Assembly: GCF_017355915.2 (NCBI RefSeq)
Contig: NZ_JAFEUV020000002.1
Location: 186,001-250,000 of the forward strand
DNA: 64,000 bases
Direction of reading: 5' to 3'
Source: Telluribacter roseus
Lineage (GTDB): Bacteria > Bacteroidota > Bacteroidia > Cytophagales > Spirosomataceae
The notes below the pieces were generated by a model. The model was not told the DNA's origin, made no database searches, and was given only the letters and a program-made list of their open reading frames with translations. Numbering within the stretch: the stretch's first letter is position 1; every line of letters starts with the position of its first letter. The translations under genes and the position numbers were made by a program. Shown piece by piece: positions 52,041 through 61,079 of this stretch.

Positions 52041-52360
52041 AGAGTACTTTACAGGAGGCCCTTTCGAGGCTGACGCCTGAGCAGCGGTTCGCCCAGGTGA
52101 TGCAGCACGGTACTATGTCCGTTGAGCTGTACGCGCCGGACCAGGTAGACCCACAGCAGCCTCACGCTCAGGACGAACTGTACGTGGTTGTAAGCGGAAC
52201 GGGGCAGTTCCTGAACGGGGAGGAGGTCTATCTGTTCGGGCCGGGCGATGTCATTTTCGTGCCGGCGGGGCGGGTACACCGCTTCTTTGATTTTACGGAT
52301 GATTTTCAAACGTGGGTAATTTTCTACGGACCCGAAGGAGGAGAGAAGCCTAAATCGTAG
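52037..52360 (+). CDS. Cupin-domain protein
   Basis: A 107-residue single-domain cupin. QPHAQDELYVVVSGTGQFLNGEEVYLFGPGDVIFVPAGRVHRFFDF contains the two cupin motifs, with potential metal ligands His and Glu in HAQDE and His in GRVHRF. It may be an isomerase, a dioxygenase or a binding protein; the function is not defined by the sequence. Translationally coupled to the upstream hydrolase. Confidence 0.9.
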   Translation: MKSTLQEALSRLTPEQRFAQVMQHGTMSVELYAPDQVDPQQPHAQDELYVVVSGTGQFLNGEEVYLFGPGDVIFVPAGRVHRFFDFTDDFQTWVIFYGPEGGEKPKS

Positions 52361-52455
52361 CATTACCTCCCAAAATTACTTTACTTTGCAGCCGCTTACA
52401 GTACCGGAGATACTCTGGCGCGTTGGCAGACAAACATTGAAAATCAATCAAAACT

Positions 52456-53280
52456 ATGGCTTACGGTTTACTGAAAGGAAAAAGAGGTATTATATCGGGT
52501 GCTTTGGACGAAAACTCCATAGCCTGGAAAGTAGCGCTGAAAGCGAAAGAAGAAGGAGCTACCTTTACCCTTACCAACGCTCCTATCGCTATGCGTATGG
52601 GCGCTATCAACAAGCTGGCTGAGACGTGCGAAGCACAAATCATCCCGGCTGATGCTACCTCGGTTGAAGACCTCGAAAAACTATATAATGGCTCTATCGA
52701 AGCTCTGGGGGGAAAGATCGACTTCGTTCTGCACTCCATCGGGATGAGCCCCAATATCCGCAAAGGAAAAGAGTACGGTGACCTCAACTACGACTGGTAC
52801 ATGAAGAGTATCGATGTATCGGCGCTGTCGCTGCACAAGTTCCTGCAGGTAGCCGAGAAGCTCGATGCGATCAACGAATGGGGATCGGTAGTAGGTCTTT
52901 CGTACATCGCCGCACAGCGTACCTATCCTTTCTATACCGATATGGCTGAGGCGAAGGCTATGCTCGAAAGCATTGCCCGCAGCTACGGCTACCGCTACGG
53001 CAAGGCGAAGAAAGTACGGGTGAATACTATTTCGCAGTCACCTACCAAAACTACTGCCGGCTCGGGTATCGGTGGATTCAGCTCGTTCTACGATTTTGCG
53101 GATAAAATGAGCCCGCTCGGAAACGCCTCCGCCGAAGACTGCGCCAACTACGTCATCTCGCTGTTCTCGGACCTGACCCGCATGGTGACCATGCAGAACC
53201 TGTTCCACGACGGAGGCTACTCTACCACAGGTATTTCCGAAGAACTGATGCACATGATCCAGCAGCAACAACAGCAGTAA
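52456..53280 (+). CDS. fabI: Enoyl-[acyl-carrier-protein] reductase (NADH)
   Basis: A 274-residue short-chain dehydrogenase-like enzyme. It has the FabI N terminus (GLLKGKRGIISGALDENSIAWKVA), DFVLHSIGMSPN, the active-site SYIAAQRTYPFYTDMAEAKA with Tyr-x6-Lys, and VNTISQSPTKTTAGSGIGGF. It reduces enoyl-ACP in the last step of each fatty-acid elongation cycle and is the triclosan target. Its C terminus ends in a poly-glutamine run (HMIQQQQQQ), not usual. A clear terminator follows at 53308-53345. Confidence 0.96.
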   Translation: MAYGLLKGKRGIISGALDENSIAWKVALKAKEEGATFTLTNAPIAMRMGAINKLAETCEAQIIPADATSVEDLEKLYNGSIEALGGKIDFVLHSIGMSPNIRKGKEYGDLNYDWYMKSIDVSALSLHKFLQVAEKLDAINEWGSVVGLSYIAAQRTYPFYTDMAEAKAMLESIARSYGYRYGKAKKVRVNTISQSPTKTTAGSGIGGFSSFYDFADKMSPLGNASAEDCANYVISLFSDLTRMVTMQNLFHDGGYSTTGISEELMHMIQQQQQQ

Positions 53281-53307
53281 ACGCTTTATAACATAATCTT
53301 TGCTCCG

Positions 53308-53345
53308 AATCCCTCCTGTGACCGCTGGTCTGGAGGGATTTTTTT
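53308..53345 (+). terminator. Rho-independent terminator after fabI
   Basis: A 9-bp stem (AATCCCTCC / GGAGGGATT) extended by an inner GACC/GGTC pair is followed by a run of seven T. Confidence 0.9.
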
Positions 53346-53488
53346 ATGCACCACATTTTGCCGTATCTATATGTAGGGCGTTTTATAACTTTTTGATAAA
53401 TAGCCAGATAGTACAGCGTGCGTGAGCCGGAGCGTATGGCTGCTTACAGGAGGTACGGCAATAATTAAGGGTACGGCCCGTTTGGGCG

Positions 53489-53519
53489 TTGTATGTTGTA
53501 CCGAAACTACTTAGTTTCG
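53489..53519 (+). promoter_or_regulatory. Probable promoter of the vWA-like lipoprotein gene
   Basis: TTG, 20 bp, TAGTTTCG, one base from TAnnTTTG. It predicts a leader of about 40 nt before the ATG at 53566. Confidence 0.45.
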
Positions 53520-53565
53520 TTGAGCCTTTGAAAAATAAAACATTAAAACCGCTTATTTCAACCCA

Positions 53566-54351
53566 ATGCATTCTTCAATCAGTCTGAAGCATATTGTTTT
53601 AGGAGGGATGTTGCTCCTGCTGGCCGCCTGTGGAGGCGAAACAGATCAACCCAAAGTAGATCAGCCTGACGTACCTACCCACACGCTGGTATTTCTGGAT
53701 AAAACCCAGAGTGTGAACGTGAATAAGGACTACGTAAATGAGAAGTACCGGCAGGCCCTGGCGCAGATCGTAGAGGAGAATATGCAGAACAAGGGCGATA
53801 AGTTGGAAGTGTACTTTATCCACGAAAATACTTCGAAGGCACGTGCCCTGTCGCTGACGGTACGGGCGGAGCGGGAAAATCTTGAAAATACCAATGCCAC
53901 CGACCGCGAGGCCATTGAAACAACTTTCAATATGGCGCTGCAGCGTGAAAAAGGCATCTACCTGCGCCAGGCTCTGTCTAAGCTCAACCAGCAGAATGGT
54001 GGCGGCTCCAACCAGTGGACTGATATCTGGGCCAGCCTGCCTATTATAGCCAAAGCCAGCGAGGGCGGCTCCGAAGTGAAGGTATACTACTTCAGCGATA
54101 TGATTGAAAGCGTACGGGGTACCGACCGCCGCGATTTCCATACTACTCCACCGGCTTCGGAGGCTCAGGCTGAGGAGTGGGCCAAGGCGGATGTAAAGCA
54201 ACTGGAGCAGCACGCTATTGGCAGCCCGCAGGTAACGGTCGTATCACCTTTCGAACCCACGGCTTCTACCCGTGAGAACAATCCCCACGTCACGCACTAC
54301 TGGCAGACCCTATTCCAAGAGCTGGGAGGCGTATCTATTGAGGAGCAGTAG
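53566..54351 (+). CDS. Lipoprotein with von Willebrand factor A-like fold
   Basis: A 261-residue lipoprotein: LLLLAACGG is the lipobox, cysteine near residue 22. The mature part begins with THTLVFLDKTQSVNV, where D-K-T-Q-S resembles the MIDAS DxSxS of vWA domains, and later shows WTDIWASLPIIAKASEGGSEVKVYYFSDMIES, matching the second metal-binding region. No close family is recognised. It likely binds a protein partner in the periplasm or on the surface. It is a single gene with a promoter at 53489-53519. Confidence 0.6.
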   Translation: MHSSISLKHIVLGGMLLLLAACGGETDQPKVDQPDVPTHTLVFLDKTQSVNVNKDYVNEKYRQALAQIVEENMQNKGDKLEVYFIHENTSKARALSLTVRAERENLENTNATDREAIETTFNMALQREKGIYLRQALSKLNQQNGGGSNQWTDIWASLPIIAKASEGGSEVKVYYFSDMIESVRGTDRRDFHTTPPASEAQAEEWAKADVKQLEQHAIGSPQVTVVSPFEPTASTRENNPHVTHYWQTLFQELGGVSIEEQ

Positions 54352-54393
54352 GCATTAGGGCTTTAGGCTGTATGCTTTAGGCAATAGGCTTTC
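54352..54393. repeat. Short degenerate repeats (GGCTTTAGGC-like)
   Basis: The words AGGGCTTTAGGC, GCTTTAGGC and AATAGGCTTT recur within about 40 bp right after the lipoprotein stop. This looks like a remnant of a simple intergenic repeat with no coding meaning. Confidence 0.45.
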
Positions 54394-54399
54394 GTTTTA

Positions 54400-54486
54400 C
54401 CACAGAGTTTACAGAGTTATAGCACGGAGTAGTTTTACAGAGGCTATACTTTGCTTACCTCTGTACCTACCTCCTGATCCTCTGTG
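54400..54486. repeat. Palindromic intergenic repeat of CACAGAG type
   Basis: CACAGAG, ACAGAG, CACGGAG and ACAGAGG in succession are mirrored by ACCTCTGT and CCTCTGTG, forming an imperfect long inverted repeat. Elements of this CACAGAG...CTCTGTG type are scattered between genes in various bacterial genomes. Only this copy is in the window. Confidence 0.6.
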
Positions 54487-54535
54487 CCGGGCCGCCGTGG
54501 CGGTTTAAAAAAATCACCGCAGCGGCGGCCGCTCA
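54487..54535. repeat. GC-rich hairpins beside the palindromic repeat
   Basis: CCGCC-GT-GGCGG forms a tight hairpin, and GGCGGT pairs imperfectly with a following ACCGC across an A-rich loop, ending in GCGGCGGCCGC. It may serve as terminator for the convergent genes. Confidence 0.4.
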
Positions 54536-54559
54536 TTCTCTAAATCACTCATTCACTCA

Positions 54560-55606
54560 CTACCCTTTCTTCCCCACCACCTGGTATCTGCCCGGGATGG
54601 CGCGGTAGCCAATTATCTTGTAGGGCGTGAGTCCGGCGGAGCGGTACCAGCTGTGGATTTCGTCAACAGACCAATTGCCGGAGGCACTGGTGAGGCCAAA
54701 GAACAGGTCGGTGCTGCTGCCTACCAGCTCGGGCTTGGCCGAGGGATCAGGACGGATGAATTCATTGATGATAAAGATACCGCCCGGCCGTAAGGCCTGA
54801 TGTACCTTAGCAGCCACGATCCTATTTTGTTCCGCCGTCAGGTGGTGCGCCACACTGGACATCAGTACTATATCGTAGGTGTCCTTTTCTAGTTCATCCG
54901 TAGTAATGTTCCCTACCCGGTGTACAACCCGCTCGCCCATGCCTTGCTTGGCCAGTAGGGGAGCGGCTTTCTCGACGGCTCCCGGCAGGTCCAGTATGGT
55001 AGAGCTGAGCTTGGGGTACTTACGACAGGCGGCGGCGGAGTGCAGTCCGTGTGAGCCGCCAATATCCAGCATACGGATAGCGCCTTTGGGCATAGGTACC
55101 CTTCTGGCAAACTCTTCCGCTTCCGATATAGCGCCACTCCACATCGCCGACTGGTACAGCTCCCACTGCTCGGGACCAAAGCTGCTATGGAAGTCGATGC
55201 CCTTGCCGGTTTCGAGATAGTCGCCCAGCCCTTCCAGCCACTGCCACACGATCCGGTTGTTGAAGAGCATAAAGCCGTGAAGCGAGCTGGTACTTTCTTC
55301 CAGGATCCACTTCTCGGTAATGCGGGTCAGGGTATAGTGGCCTTCTTTGAATTCAAAGTACCCCACCGACGTAAGTACCCCCATAATCTGTTGGGTGGCT
55401 ACGGGGTGTAGGTTACAAGCCTGGGCTACGGCTTCGGCGGTGTTATGGCCATCTGCTACGGCTTTGAATATACCTCTATCGGTAGCTTCCAGTACGGCCT
55501 TACTCACCACCGGGAAGATCTGCGCGTGCAGCAGCGGCACAGGTACCAGATTGGCCTGCAGGGCTATCCATTCCAGTATATTGTCAGGAGAAACTTTTAG
55601 TTGCAT
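54560..55606 (-). CDS. SAM-dependent O-methyltransferase-like protein
   Basis: A 348-residue class I methyltransferase of the plant/CrtF O-methyltransferase type. Residues 1-90 form the helical dimerisation domain (ATDRGIFKAVADG, VATQQIMGVLTSVGYFEFKEGHYTLT); the Rossmann part starts with IRMLDIGGSHGLHSAA, followed by STILDLPGAVEKAAPLL, DIVLMSSVAHHLTAEQN and LRPGGIFIINEF. The acceptor is unknown; polyketide-like or carotenoid-like hydroxyls are methylated by relatives. Its start touches the yifB stop, one base shared, so both are likely on one transcript despite unrelated roles. Confidence 0.88.
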   Translation of the reverse strand: MQLKVSPDNILEWIALQANLVPVPLLHAQIFPVVSKAVLEATDRGIFKAVADGHNTAEAVAQACNLHPVATQQIMGVLTSVGYFEFKEGHYTLTRITEKWILEESTSSLHGFMLFNNRIVWQWLEGLGDYLETGKGIDFHSSFGPEQWELYQSAMWSGAISEAEEFARRVPMPKGAIRMLDIGGSHGLHSAAACRKYPKLSSTILDLPGAVEKAAPLLAKQGMGERVVHRVGNITTDELEKDTYDIVLMSSVAHHLTAEQNRIVAAKVHQALRPGGIFIINEFIRPDPSAKPELVGSSTDLFFGLTSASGNWSVDEIHSWYRSAGLTPYKIIGYRAIPGRYQVVGKKG

Positions 55607-57147
55607 CAGCCAGCCCAGTTTTCACGGTCGAGGCTGCGGTACTGAATCGCTTCGGCCAGGTGTTCTATTTTGATATCGTCACTGCCGGCAAGGTCGGCGA
55701 TGGTGCGGGATACTTTCAGAATGCGGTCGTAAGCCCGCGCCGAGAGGCCCAGCCGGTCCATGGCAGTACGCAGCAAGGCTTTGCCTACTTCACCCACATC
55801 ACATATTTCCTTGACCATTTCGGGGGGCATCATAGCGTTAGAGTATATCTCCTTGTAGTTTTTAAAACGTTCCGTCTGCCGTTCCCGCGCCTTGATGACC
55901 CGCTCCCGGATCTGTTCGCTGCTTTCGGAGCGGCGGGTGGAGGCAATCTGATCAAACGACACGGGCGTAACCTCCACGTGCAGGTCGATACGGTCCAGCA
56001 GTGGTCCGCTGATCTTGTTGAGGTACTTCTGTACTACCCCCGGACCGCATACGCACTCCTTATCGGGATGGTTGTAGTAGCCGCAGGGACAGGGGTTCAT
56101 GCTGGCAATGAGCATGAAGTTGGCCGGAAACTCGACCGCCATCTTGGCCCGTGATATACTTACCCTACGCTCTTCCAGCGGTTGCCGCATTACTTCGAGT
56201 ACAGTACGCTTAAACTCAGGCAGCTCGTCCAGAAAAAGTACCCCGTTGTGCGCCAGCGATATTTCACCGGGTTGCGGAAAGCTACCGCCACCCACCAGAG
56301 CAGCGTCGCTAATAGAGTGGTGCGGCGCCCGGAAAGGGCGGCGTGATACCAGCGTAGCCCGGCTACCCAGCTTACCAGCTACGGAATGGATCTTGGTTGT
56401 TTCGAGCGCTTCTACCAGCGTCAGTGGGGGGAGGATGGAGGGCAGCCGTTTGGCCAGCATGGTCTTGCCCGCACCGGGCGGGCCGATCATGATTGCGTTG
56501 TGGCCTCCTGCGGCGGCTATTTCCAGAGCACGTTTGATATTCTCCTGACCCTGTACATGGGAAAAGTCGGCGTCGTAGTCGTTCTGACTGTTAAAGAACA
56601 TGTCGCGGGTATCTACTACCAGGGGAGTGATATCTCGTTTGCCTTCAAAAAACTCCACTGCCTCCTGCATGGTCTCGACGGGCAGGACGTCCAGGTTGTT
56701 GACAATGGCGGCTTCCTGAGCATTTTCGGCGGGTAACATAAAGCCTTTGAGCCCCTGCCGGCGGGCTTCAATGGCAATGGGCAGTACCCCTTTGATAGGC
56801 CGTAGCTTGCCATCCAGCGACAGTTCGCCCATGATGACGTAGTCCTCGAGGTTGCGCTTCGTTACGATCTGCTCCGACGACTGCAGTACACATAGGGCTA
56901 TGGGTAGGTCGTAGGCGGAGCCTTCCTTGCGAATATCGGCCGGTGCCAGGTTGACCACCACCTTCTGCCGGGGCATGCGGTAGTCAAAGAATTTCAGGGA
57001 GGCCTCTACGCGCTGTTCACTTTCCTTCACGGCGCTGTCGGGCAGTCCCACCATAAAAAATCGCAGTCCCTGTGTCACCGTCACTTCGATGGTGATCATG
57101 GTGGCATTTACTCCGTATACGGCACTACCAAAGGTTTTGGCTAGCAT
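55606..57147 (-). CDS. YifB/ComM family Mg-chelatase-like AAA+ ATPase
   Basis: A 513-residue protein. The N-terminal third is a Lon-protease-like S5/S16 fold (MVGLPDSAVKESEQRVEASL), the middle a AAA+ domain with Walker A IGPPGAGKTMLAKRLP and Walker B LFLDELPEF, and the C-terminal part carries CPCGYYNHPDKECVCGP and the typical MG-chelatase C-terminal helices. In naturally transformable bacteria ComM is a hexameric helicase promoting branch migration during recombination. Length and motifs are normal. Confidence 0.93.
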   Translation of the reverse strand: MLAKTFGSAVYGVNATMITIEVTVTQGLRFFMVGLPDSAVKESEQRVEASLKFFDYRMPRQKVVVNLAPADIRKEGSAYDLPIALCVLQSSEQIVTKRNLEDYVIMGELSLDGKLRPIKGVLPIAIEARRQGLKGFMLPAENAQEAAIVNNLDVLPVETMQEAVEFFEGKRDITPLVVDTRDMFFNSQNDYDADFSHVQGQENIKRALEIAAAGGHNAIMIGPPGAGKTMLAKRLPSILPPLTLVEALETTKIHSVAGKLGSRATLVSRRPFRAPHHSISDAALVGGGSFPQPGEISLAHNGVLFLDELPEFKRTVLEVMRQPLEERRVSISRAKMAVEFPANFMLIASMNPCPCGYYNHPDKECVCGPGVVQKYLNKISGPLLDRIDLHVEVTPVSFDQIASTRRSESSEQIRERVIKARERQTERFKNYKEIYSNAMMPPEMVKEICDVGEVGKALLRTAMDRLGLSARAYDRILKVSRTIADLAGSDDIKIEHLAEAIQYRSLDRENWAG

Positions 57148-57302
57148 GCAGTTACATTTTAAGGTAAAGCACCGGCTGTTCAGAGCATGATAAGCAGTGG
57201 TTATCGGTCAGCCAGAAAATACTATACTACCATTACAAACACCGGATGCGCGGTGTTGTTTGGTACTCAGATATAAAACGATAAGCGGCGCTACGCCTGC
57301 TA

Positions 57303-59228
57303 CTAGTCAGCAGGTAGTATCACATAAAACGTAGATCCAAGGTTAGGAATGGAGCTGACGTAGATCTCACCCCCGTGGTTATGGGCTACTTTTTTGCATA
57401 GGGCCAGTCCGATACCCGTCCCCGAATAGGTGTCGCGGGAGTGCAGACGCTTGAAGATGGTAAACACCTTATCGGTATATCGGGGGTCGAAGCCGATGCC
57501 GTTGTCCTCAATACTGATCGTGTGGTACGAGTGCCTGGGGTTCAGGTAGGGATATTCTCCTATACTCTTGGTACAGGTGTTGGACACCGTAATAGTGATC
57601 CTCGGAGCTATATCACTCTTGCTGTACTTGAGAGCATTGTTGAGCAAGTTATAGAATAGCTGCCGCATCTGCAGAGGAATGGCCTTGATGGTAGGCAGCT
57701 CCTCGTAGGTGATGGTTGCGTTTTTCTCGGTAATTACCAGTTCCAGATCTTCCTTGACTGCCTCCAGCACTTTATTCAGATCTACCTTCCTGAATGAGTT
57801 TTCTGCCTTTCTGGCGCTGGAGTAATCCAGCAGATCATCAATGAGCGATCTCATCCGACTGGTTGCTTCCTGAATCTTCTTGAGGTAGGTGTCAGAATCT
57901 TTAGTATTCGGATTCTGCAGCATATCGCTGAAGAACTGAATCTTCCGGATAGGTTCCTTGAGATCATGGCTGGCTATATAGGCAAACTGTTCCAACTCAT
58001 CATTGGATCGCTTGAGGTCTATGTTAGCTTTGGTAAGCTCGCGGGTTCGCTCCTGTACTTTTTTTTCCAGCTGTTGAGACAGTGTTTTCTGATCATGTAT
58101 ATCCGTAGAGGTACCCAGCCAGTACAGCACCTCATCTTTTTCATTCTTGATGGGGACTGCCCGGGCTATGTGCCAGCGGTATTCACCATCGTGCCGGCGG
58201 TACATGGCCTCCACTTCATAAAGTACCTTATGCTCCAGGCTGTAATTCCATTTTCTGAAAACATCCTCTTCGGTATCTGGCGGCATCGTACTAGCCCAAC
58301 CGTTTCCTACGGATTCCTCCACGGTTTGTCCTGTGTATTCGAACCAACGGCTATTGAAGTAGTTCAACTCACCCGCTGGAGTGGCCGTCCAAGCAATCAG
58401 AGGGAGTGCCTCCAGCATGCTCTTAACCCGCTGCTCTTCCTGCTTGCGCTCGGTGATGTCTACTACCGAGCCGGCAAAGCCTCCAAACTCTCCGCTGGGT
58501 AAGTACCAGGGATTGCTGGAAGAGTAGCACCACCTCAGGGTACCATCGTGGAATATTACCCTGAACTCATGACTGAATGACTCCCTCCTTTCAAAGAAGT
58601 GTCTGAAGGTTTGAAAGGCTTTTAACCGATCTGCTTCTACTATGTTGTTGCCCCAGTTCAGTCCCAGGTGTTCTTCTACGGGCTTACCCGTCCACCTGAC
58701 CCAGGTTTCGTTGACAAAGATTGTTTCTGCGTGATGGTCAGCGATCCAAAGACCCACCGGAGCTTCTCTGGATAGAGTATTAAAATACGTCTGACTTTTC
58801 TCAAAGTTTTGTCTGGCCAGTACCTGTGCTGTTACCTCAAATCCAAAAATAATGACCCCGGTAGTCTGCTCTCTTTCCTTGTAGGGGGAAAAAATAAAGT
58901 TGAAGTACTTGATTGACTTTTGGCCATTGTTGTCCCAATCAGCCACTCCGGGAAATTCTCTGGATTGAGTCGGCTTCCCGGTACGATATACTTGCTCCAG
59001 CATATCAAAGTATCCCTGGCTTTCCAGTTCAGGAATCACTTCACGGGGAGTGTGGCCGATGAGTTCTCTGCCTCCCAAAAGTTTAGAGAACAAAGGATTG
59101 CTTAAGGTACATCTTAATTGCGGCCCCTCCAGAATGCAAATCATTGCCGGAGCCTGCATGAAGAGGTTACTTATATTGGAATCGACAGTAGAAGTGTAGG
59201 ATAGCGGTAAATCCTTATTATTAAGCAT
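57303..59228 (-). CDS. PAS-domain sensor histidine kinase
   Basis: A 641-residue cytoplasmic kinase. Three PAS modules are seen: about 20-135, 145-265 (ETIFVNETWVRWTGKPVEEHLGLNW) and 270-390 (LNYFNSRWFEYTGQTVEESVGNGW with a PAC motif YRWHIARAVPI). A coiled coil leads to HisKA (AYIASHDLKEPIRKIQFF) and HATPase (LLNNALKYSKS, IEDNGIGFDPR, IFKRLHSRDTY, GTGIGLALCKKV). No receiver is adjacent. Its architecture parallels the kinase at 31600-33888. Confidence 0.92.
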   Translation of the reverse strand: MLNNKDLPLSYTSTVDSNISNLFMQAPAMICILEGPQLRCTLSNPLFSKLLGGRELIGHTPREVIPELESQGYFDMLEQVYRTGKPTQSREFPGVADWDNNGQKSIKYFNFIFSPYKEREQTTGVIIFGFEVTAQVLARQNFEKSQTYFNTLSREAPVGLWIADHHAETIFVNETWVRWTGKPVEEHLGLNWGNNIVEADRLKAFQTFRHFFERRESFSHEFRVIFHDGTLRWCYSSSNPWYLPSGEFGGFAGSVVDITERKQEEQRVKSMLEALPLIAWTATPAGELNYFNSRWFEYTGQTVEESVGNGWASTMPPDTEEDVFRKWNYSLEHKVLYEVEAMYRRHDGEYRWHIARAVPIKNEKDEVLYWLGTSTDIHDQKTLSQQLEKKVQERTRELTKANIDLKRSNDELEQFAYIASHDLKEPIRKIQFFSDMLQNPNTKDSDTYLKKIQEATSRMRSLIDDLLDYSSARKAENSFRKVDLNKVLEAVKEDLELVITEKNATITYEELPTIKAIPLQMRQLFYNLLNNALKYSKSDIAPRITITVSNTCTKSIGEYPYLNPRHSYHTISIEDNGIGFDPRYTDKVFTIFKRLHSRDTYSGTGIGLALCKKVAHNHGGEIYVSSIPNLGSTFYVILPAD

Positions 59229-59362
59229 TACTATACTGGTAGTATGGTACTAAGAATAAGGCAATTTAACGAAGTTTAGTGATAGTATTGGTGACTAGGA
59301 GAAGTAACAGTTGCAGATTTATTAAATGGTCTGAAACAGTGGTTACAGGGGAGGAGACTAAA

Positions 59363-59393
59363 AGCCAGCACCCCTTCATAAGAGATGCTGGCT
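59363..59393 (-). terminator. Hairpin after the DUF1501 gene
   Basis: An 8-bp stem (AGCCAGCA / TGCTGGCT) followed on the minus strand by TTTTAG, about 100 bp downstream of the DUF1501 stop. The 265-bp gap around it (59229-59494) shows no gene. Confidence 0.55.
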
Positions 59394-59494
59394 AACCCAT
59401 TGTAAATGATAACCTTGCTAGTATATACGCAATTGTAAGATCACTACTACATTACTTTGGGAGTAGTCTGATTTTCTATACGTTAGAAGTCTGA

Positions 59495-60967
59495 TCAGGC
59501 GATTAGTGGCTTCACTACCTTGCCATGTACATCAGTAAGGCGGTAACGACGTCCCTGGTGCTTAAATACCAGCCGCTCGTGATCCACGCCCAGCAGGTGC
59601 ATCACCGTAGCCTGGAAGTCATGAACGTGTACTGGATCTTTAACTACGTTATAGCCAAAGTCATCCGTTTCGCCGTATACAAAGCCTTTCTTAATACCCG
59701 CACCGGCCATCCATACAGTAAAGCTTCGGGGGTGGTGATCACGGCCATAGTTGTCTTTGGTGAGCTTGCCCTGAGAGTAAGAACCCCGGCCAAATTCGCC
59801 TCCCCAGATCACCAGCGTTTCGTCGAGCAGTCCACGCTGTTTCAGGTCCATAATAAGGGCTGCCGAGGCCTGGTCCACGCTCTTAGCCATGACCTTGATA
59901 TCATTGGGTAGGTTGCCGTGTTGGTCCCATCCCTGGTGGTAGAGCTGTACAAACTTTACATCCTTCTCAATCAGCTTACGCGCCAGCAGACAGTTGGCGG
60001 CGAAGGTACCCGGCTTACGTGACTCCTCACCGTACATGTCAAATATATAGTCGGGCTCCTGCGAAATATCCATGGTCTCGGGTACGGCCGTCTGCATGCG
60101 ATAAGCCATTTCGTACTGCTGCACGCGGTAGTTAATCTCGGGATCAAGGATGTGTTCGTACTGGTCCTGGTGGAGTTTGGCCAGGTAGTCGAGCATACGC
60201 CGACGGCTTGTTTTGTCAATACCCTCCGGGTTGCTGAGGTAAAATACCGGATCAGGTCCCGACCGAAATACTACCCCCTGGTGTACCGACGGCAGAAAGC
60301 CGTTGCTCCACAGCTTGGCGTACAGAGGCTGGTCACCACCGCGACCCTTGGAGAGCAGTACCACGAAGGAAGGCATATTCTGGTTGTCGGAGCCCAGGCC
60401 GTAGCTGATCCAGGAGCCCCAGGAGGGGCGGCCTCCCTGCTGACTACCCGTCTGGAAGAAGGTAACGGCGGGGTCATGGTTAATGGCTTCGGTATGCAAC
60501 GAGCGTACAAAAGTGGCTTCGTCAGCAATGGTAGAGATATGCGGTAGCAGCTCGCTGATCCACATCCGGCTCTGGCCGTACTGCTCAAACTTGTACTTGG
60601 AAGCGGCCAGCGGAAAAGAGCTTTGCCCGGCGGTCATACCCGTCAATCGCTGCCCTTGTCGTATGGACTCGGGTAGGTCTTGTCCCCACATTTGCTCCAG
60701 CTTGGGCTTGTAGTCAAACAGCTCGAGCTGCGAAGGCGCTCCACTCTGAAACAGGTAGATGACCCGCTTGGCTTTGGGGGCAAAGTGAGGCTGCCCCAAA
60801 GGTGAATTCTCATCAGTAGGTATCACGCCCTTTTTGGCAAACGAGCTATCAGCACTCAGGAGCGACGACATGGCAGCCGCCCCCAGCCCCAGACTGGTAC
60901 GCGAGAGGAAGTTGCGGCGGCTGAGCTGCTCGTGTACGTGGTTTTCAAGTTCTTTATAAAAGCTCAT
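59495..60967 (-). CDS. DUF1501 sulfatase-like secreted protein
   Basis: A 490-residue protein with a twin-arginine signal (SRRNFLSRTSLGLGAAAMSSLLS). The mature part matches DUF1501, a relative of the alkaline phosphatase/sulfatase superfamily: RVIYLFQSGAPSQLELFDYKP, LPHISTIADEATFVRSLHTEAINHDPA, SWGSWISYGLG, GGEFGRGSYSQG and GRDHHPRSFTVWMAGAGIK. The conserved acids and histidines suggest a metal site, but no catalytic activity has been shown for the family. It is encoded 112 bp after the PSD1-type protein in the same direction, the usual pairing of these two families in Planctomycetes and Bacteroidota. Confidence 0.92.
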   Translation of the reverse strand: MSFYKELENHVHEQLSRRNFLSRTSLGLGAAAMSSLLSADSSFAKKGVIPTDENSPLGQPHFAPKAKRVIYLFQSGAPSQLELFDYKPKLEQMWGQDLPESIRQGQRLTGMTAGQSSFPLAASKYKFEQYGQSRMWISELLPHISTIADEATFVRSLHTEAINHDPAVTFFQTGSQQGGRPSWGSWISYGLGSDNQNMPSFVVLLSKGRGGDQPLYAKLWSNGFLPSVHQGVVFRSGPDPVFYLSNPEGIDKTSRRRMLDYLAKLHQDQYEHILDPEINYRVQQYEMAYRMQTAVPETMDISQEPDYIFDMYGEESRKPGTFAANCLLARKLIEKDVKFVQLYHQGWDQHGNLPNDIKVMAKSVDQASAALIMDLKQRGLLDETLVIWGGEFGRGSYSQGKLTKDNYGRDHHPRSFTVWMAGAGIKKGFVYGETDDFGYNVVKDPVHVHDFQATVMHLLGVDHERLVFKHQGRRYRLTDVHGKVVKPLIA

Positions 60968-61079
60968 TGGTTGGTAGCTGTTAGGTATTAGCTCTTAGCC
61001 TTTTATATCACTTGCTTTTTAGCTATGAACTACTTTTCTGTTGGTAAGTACTACACCTGATTTGTCAGGTCAGTCCCCA

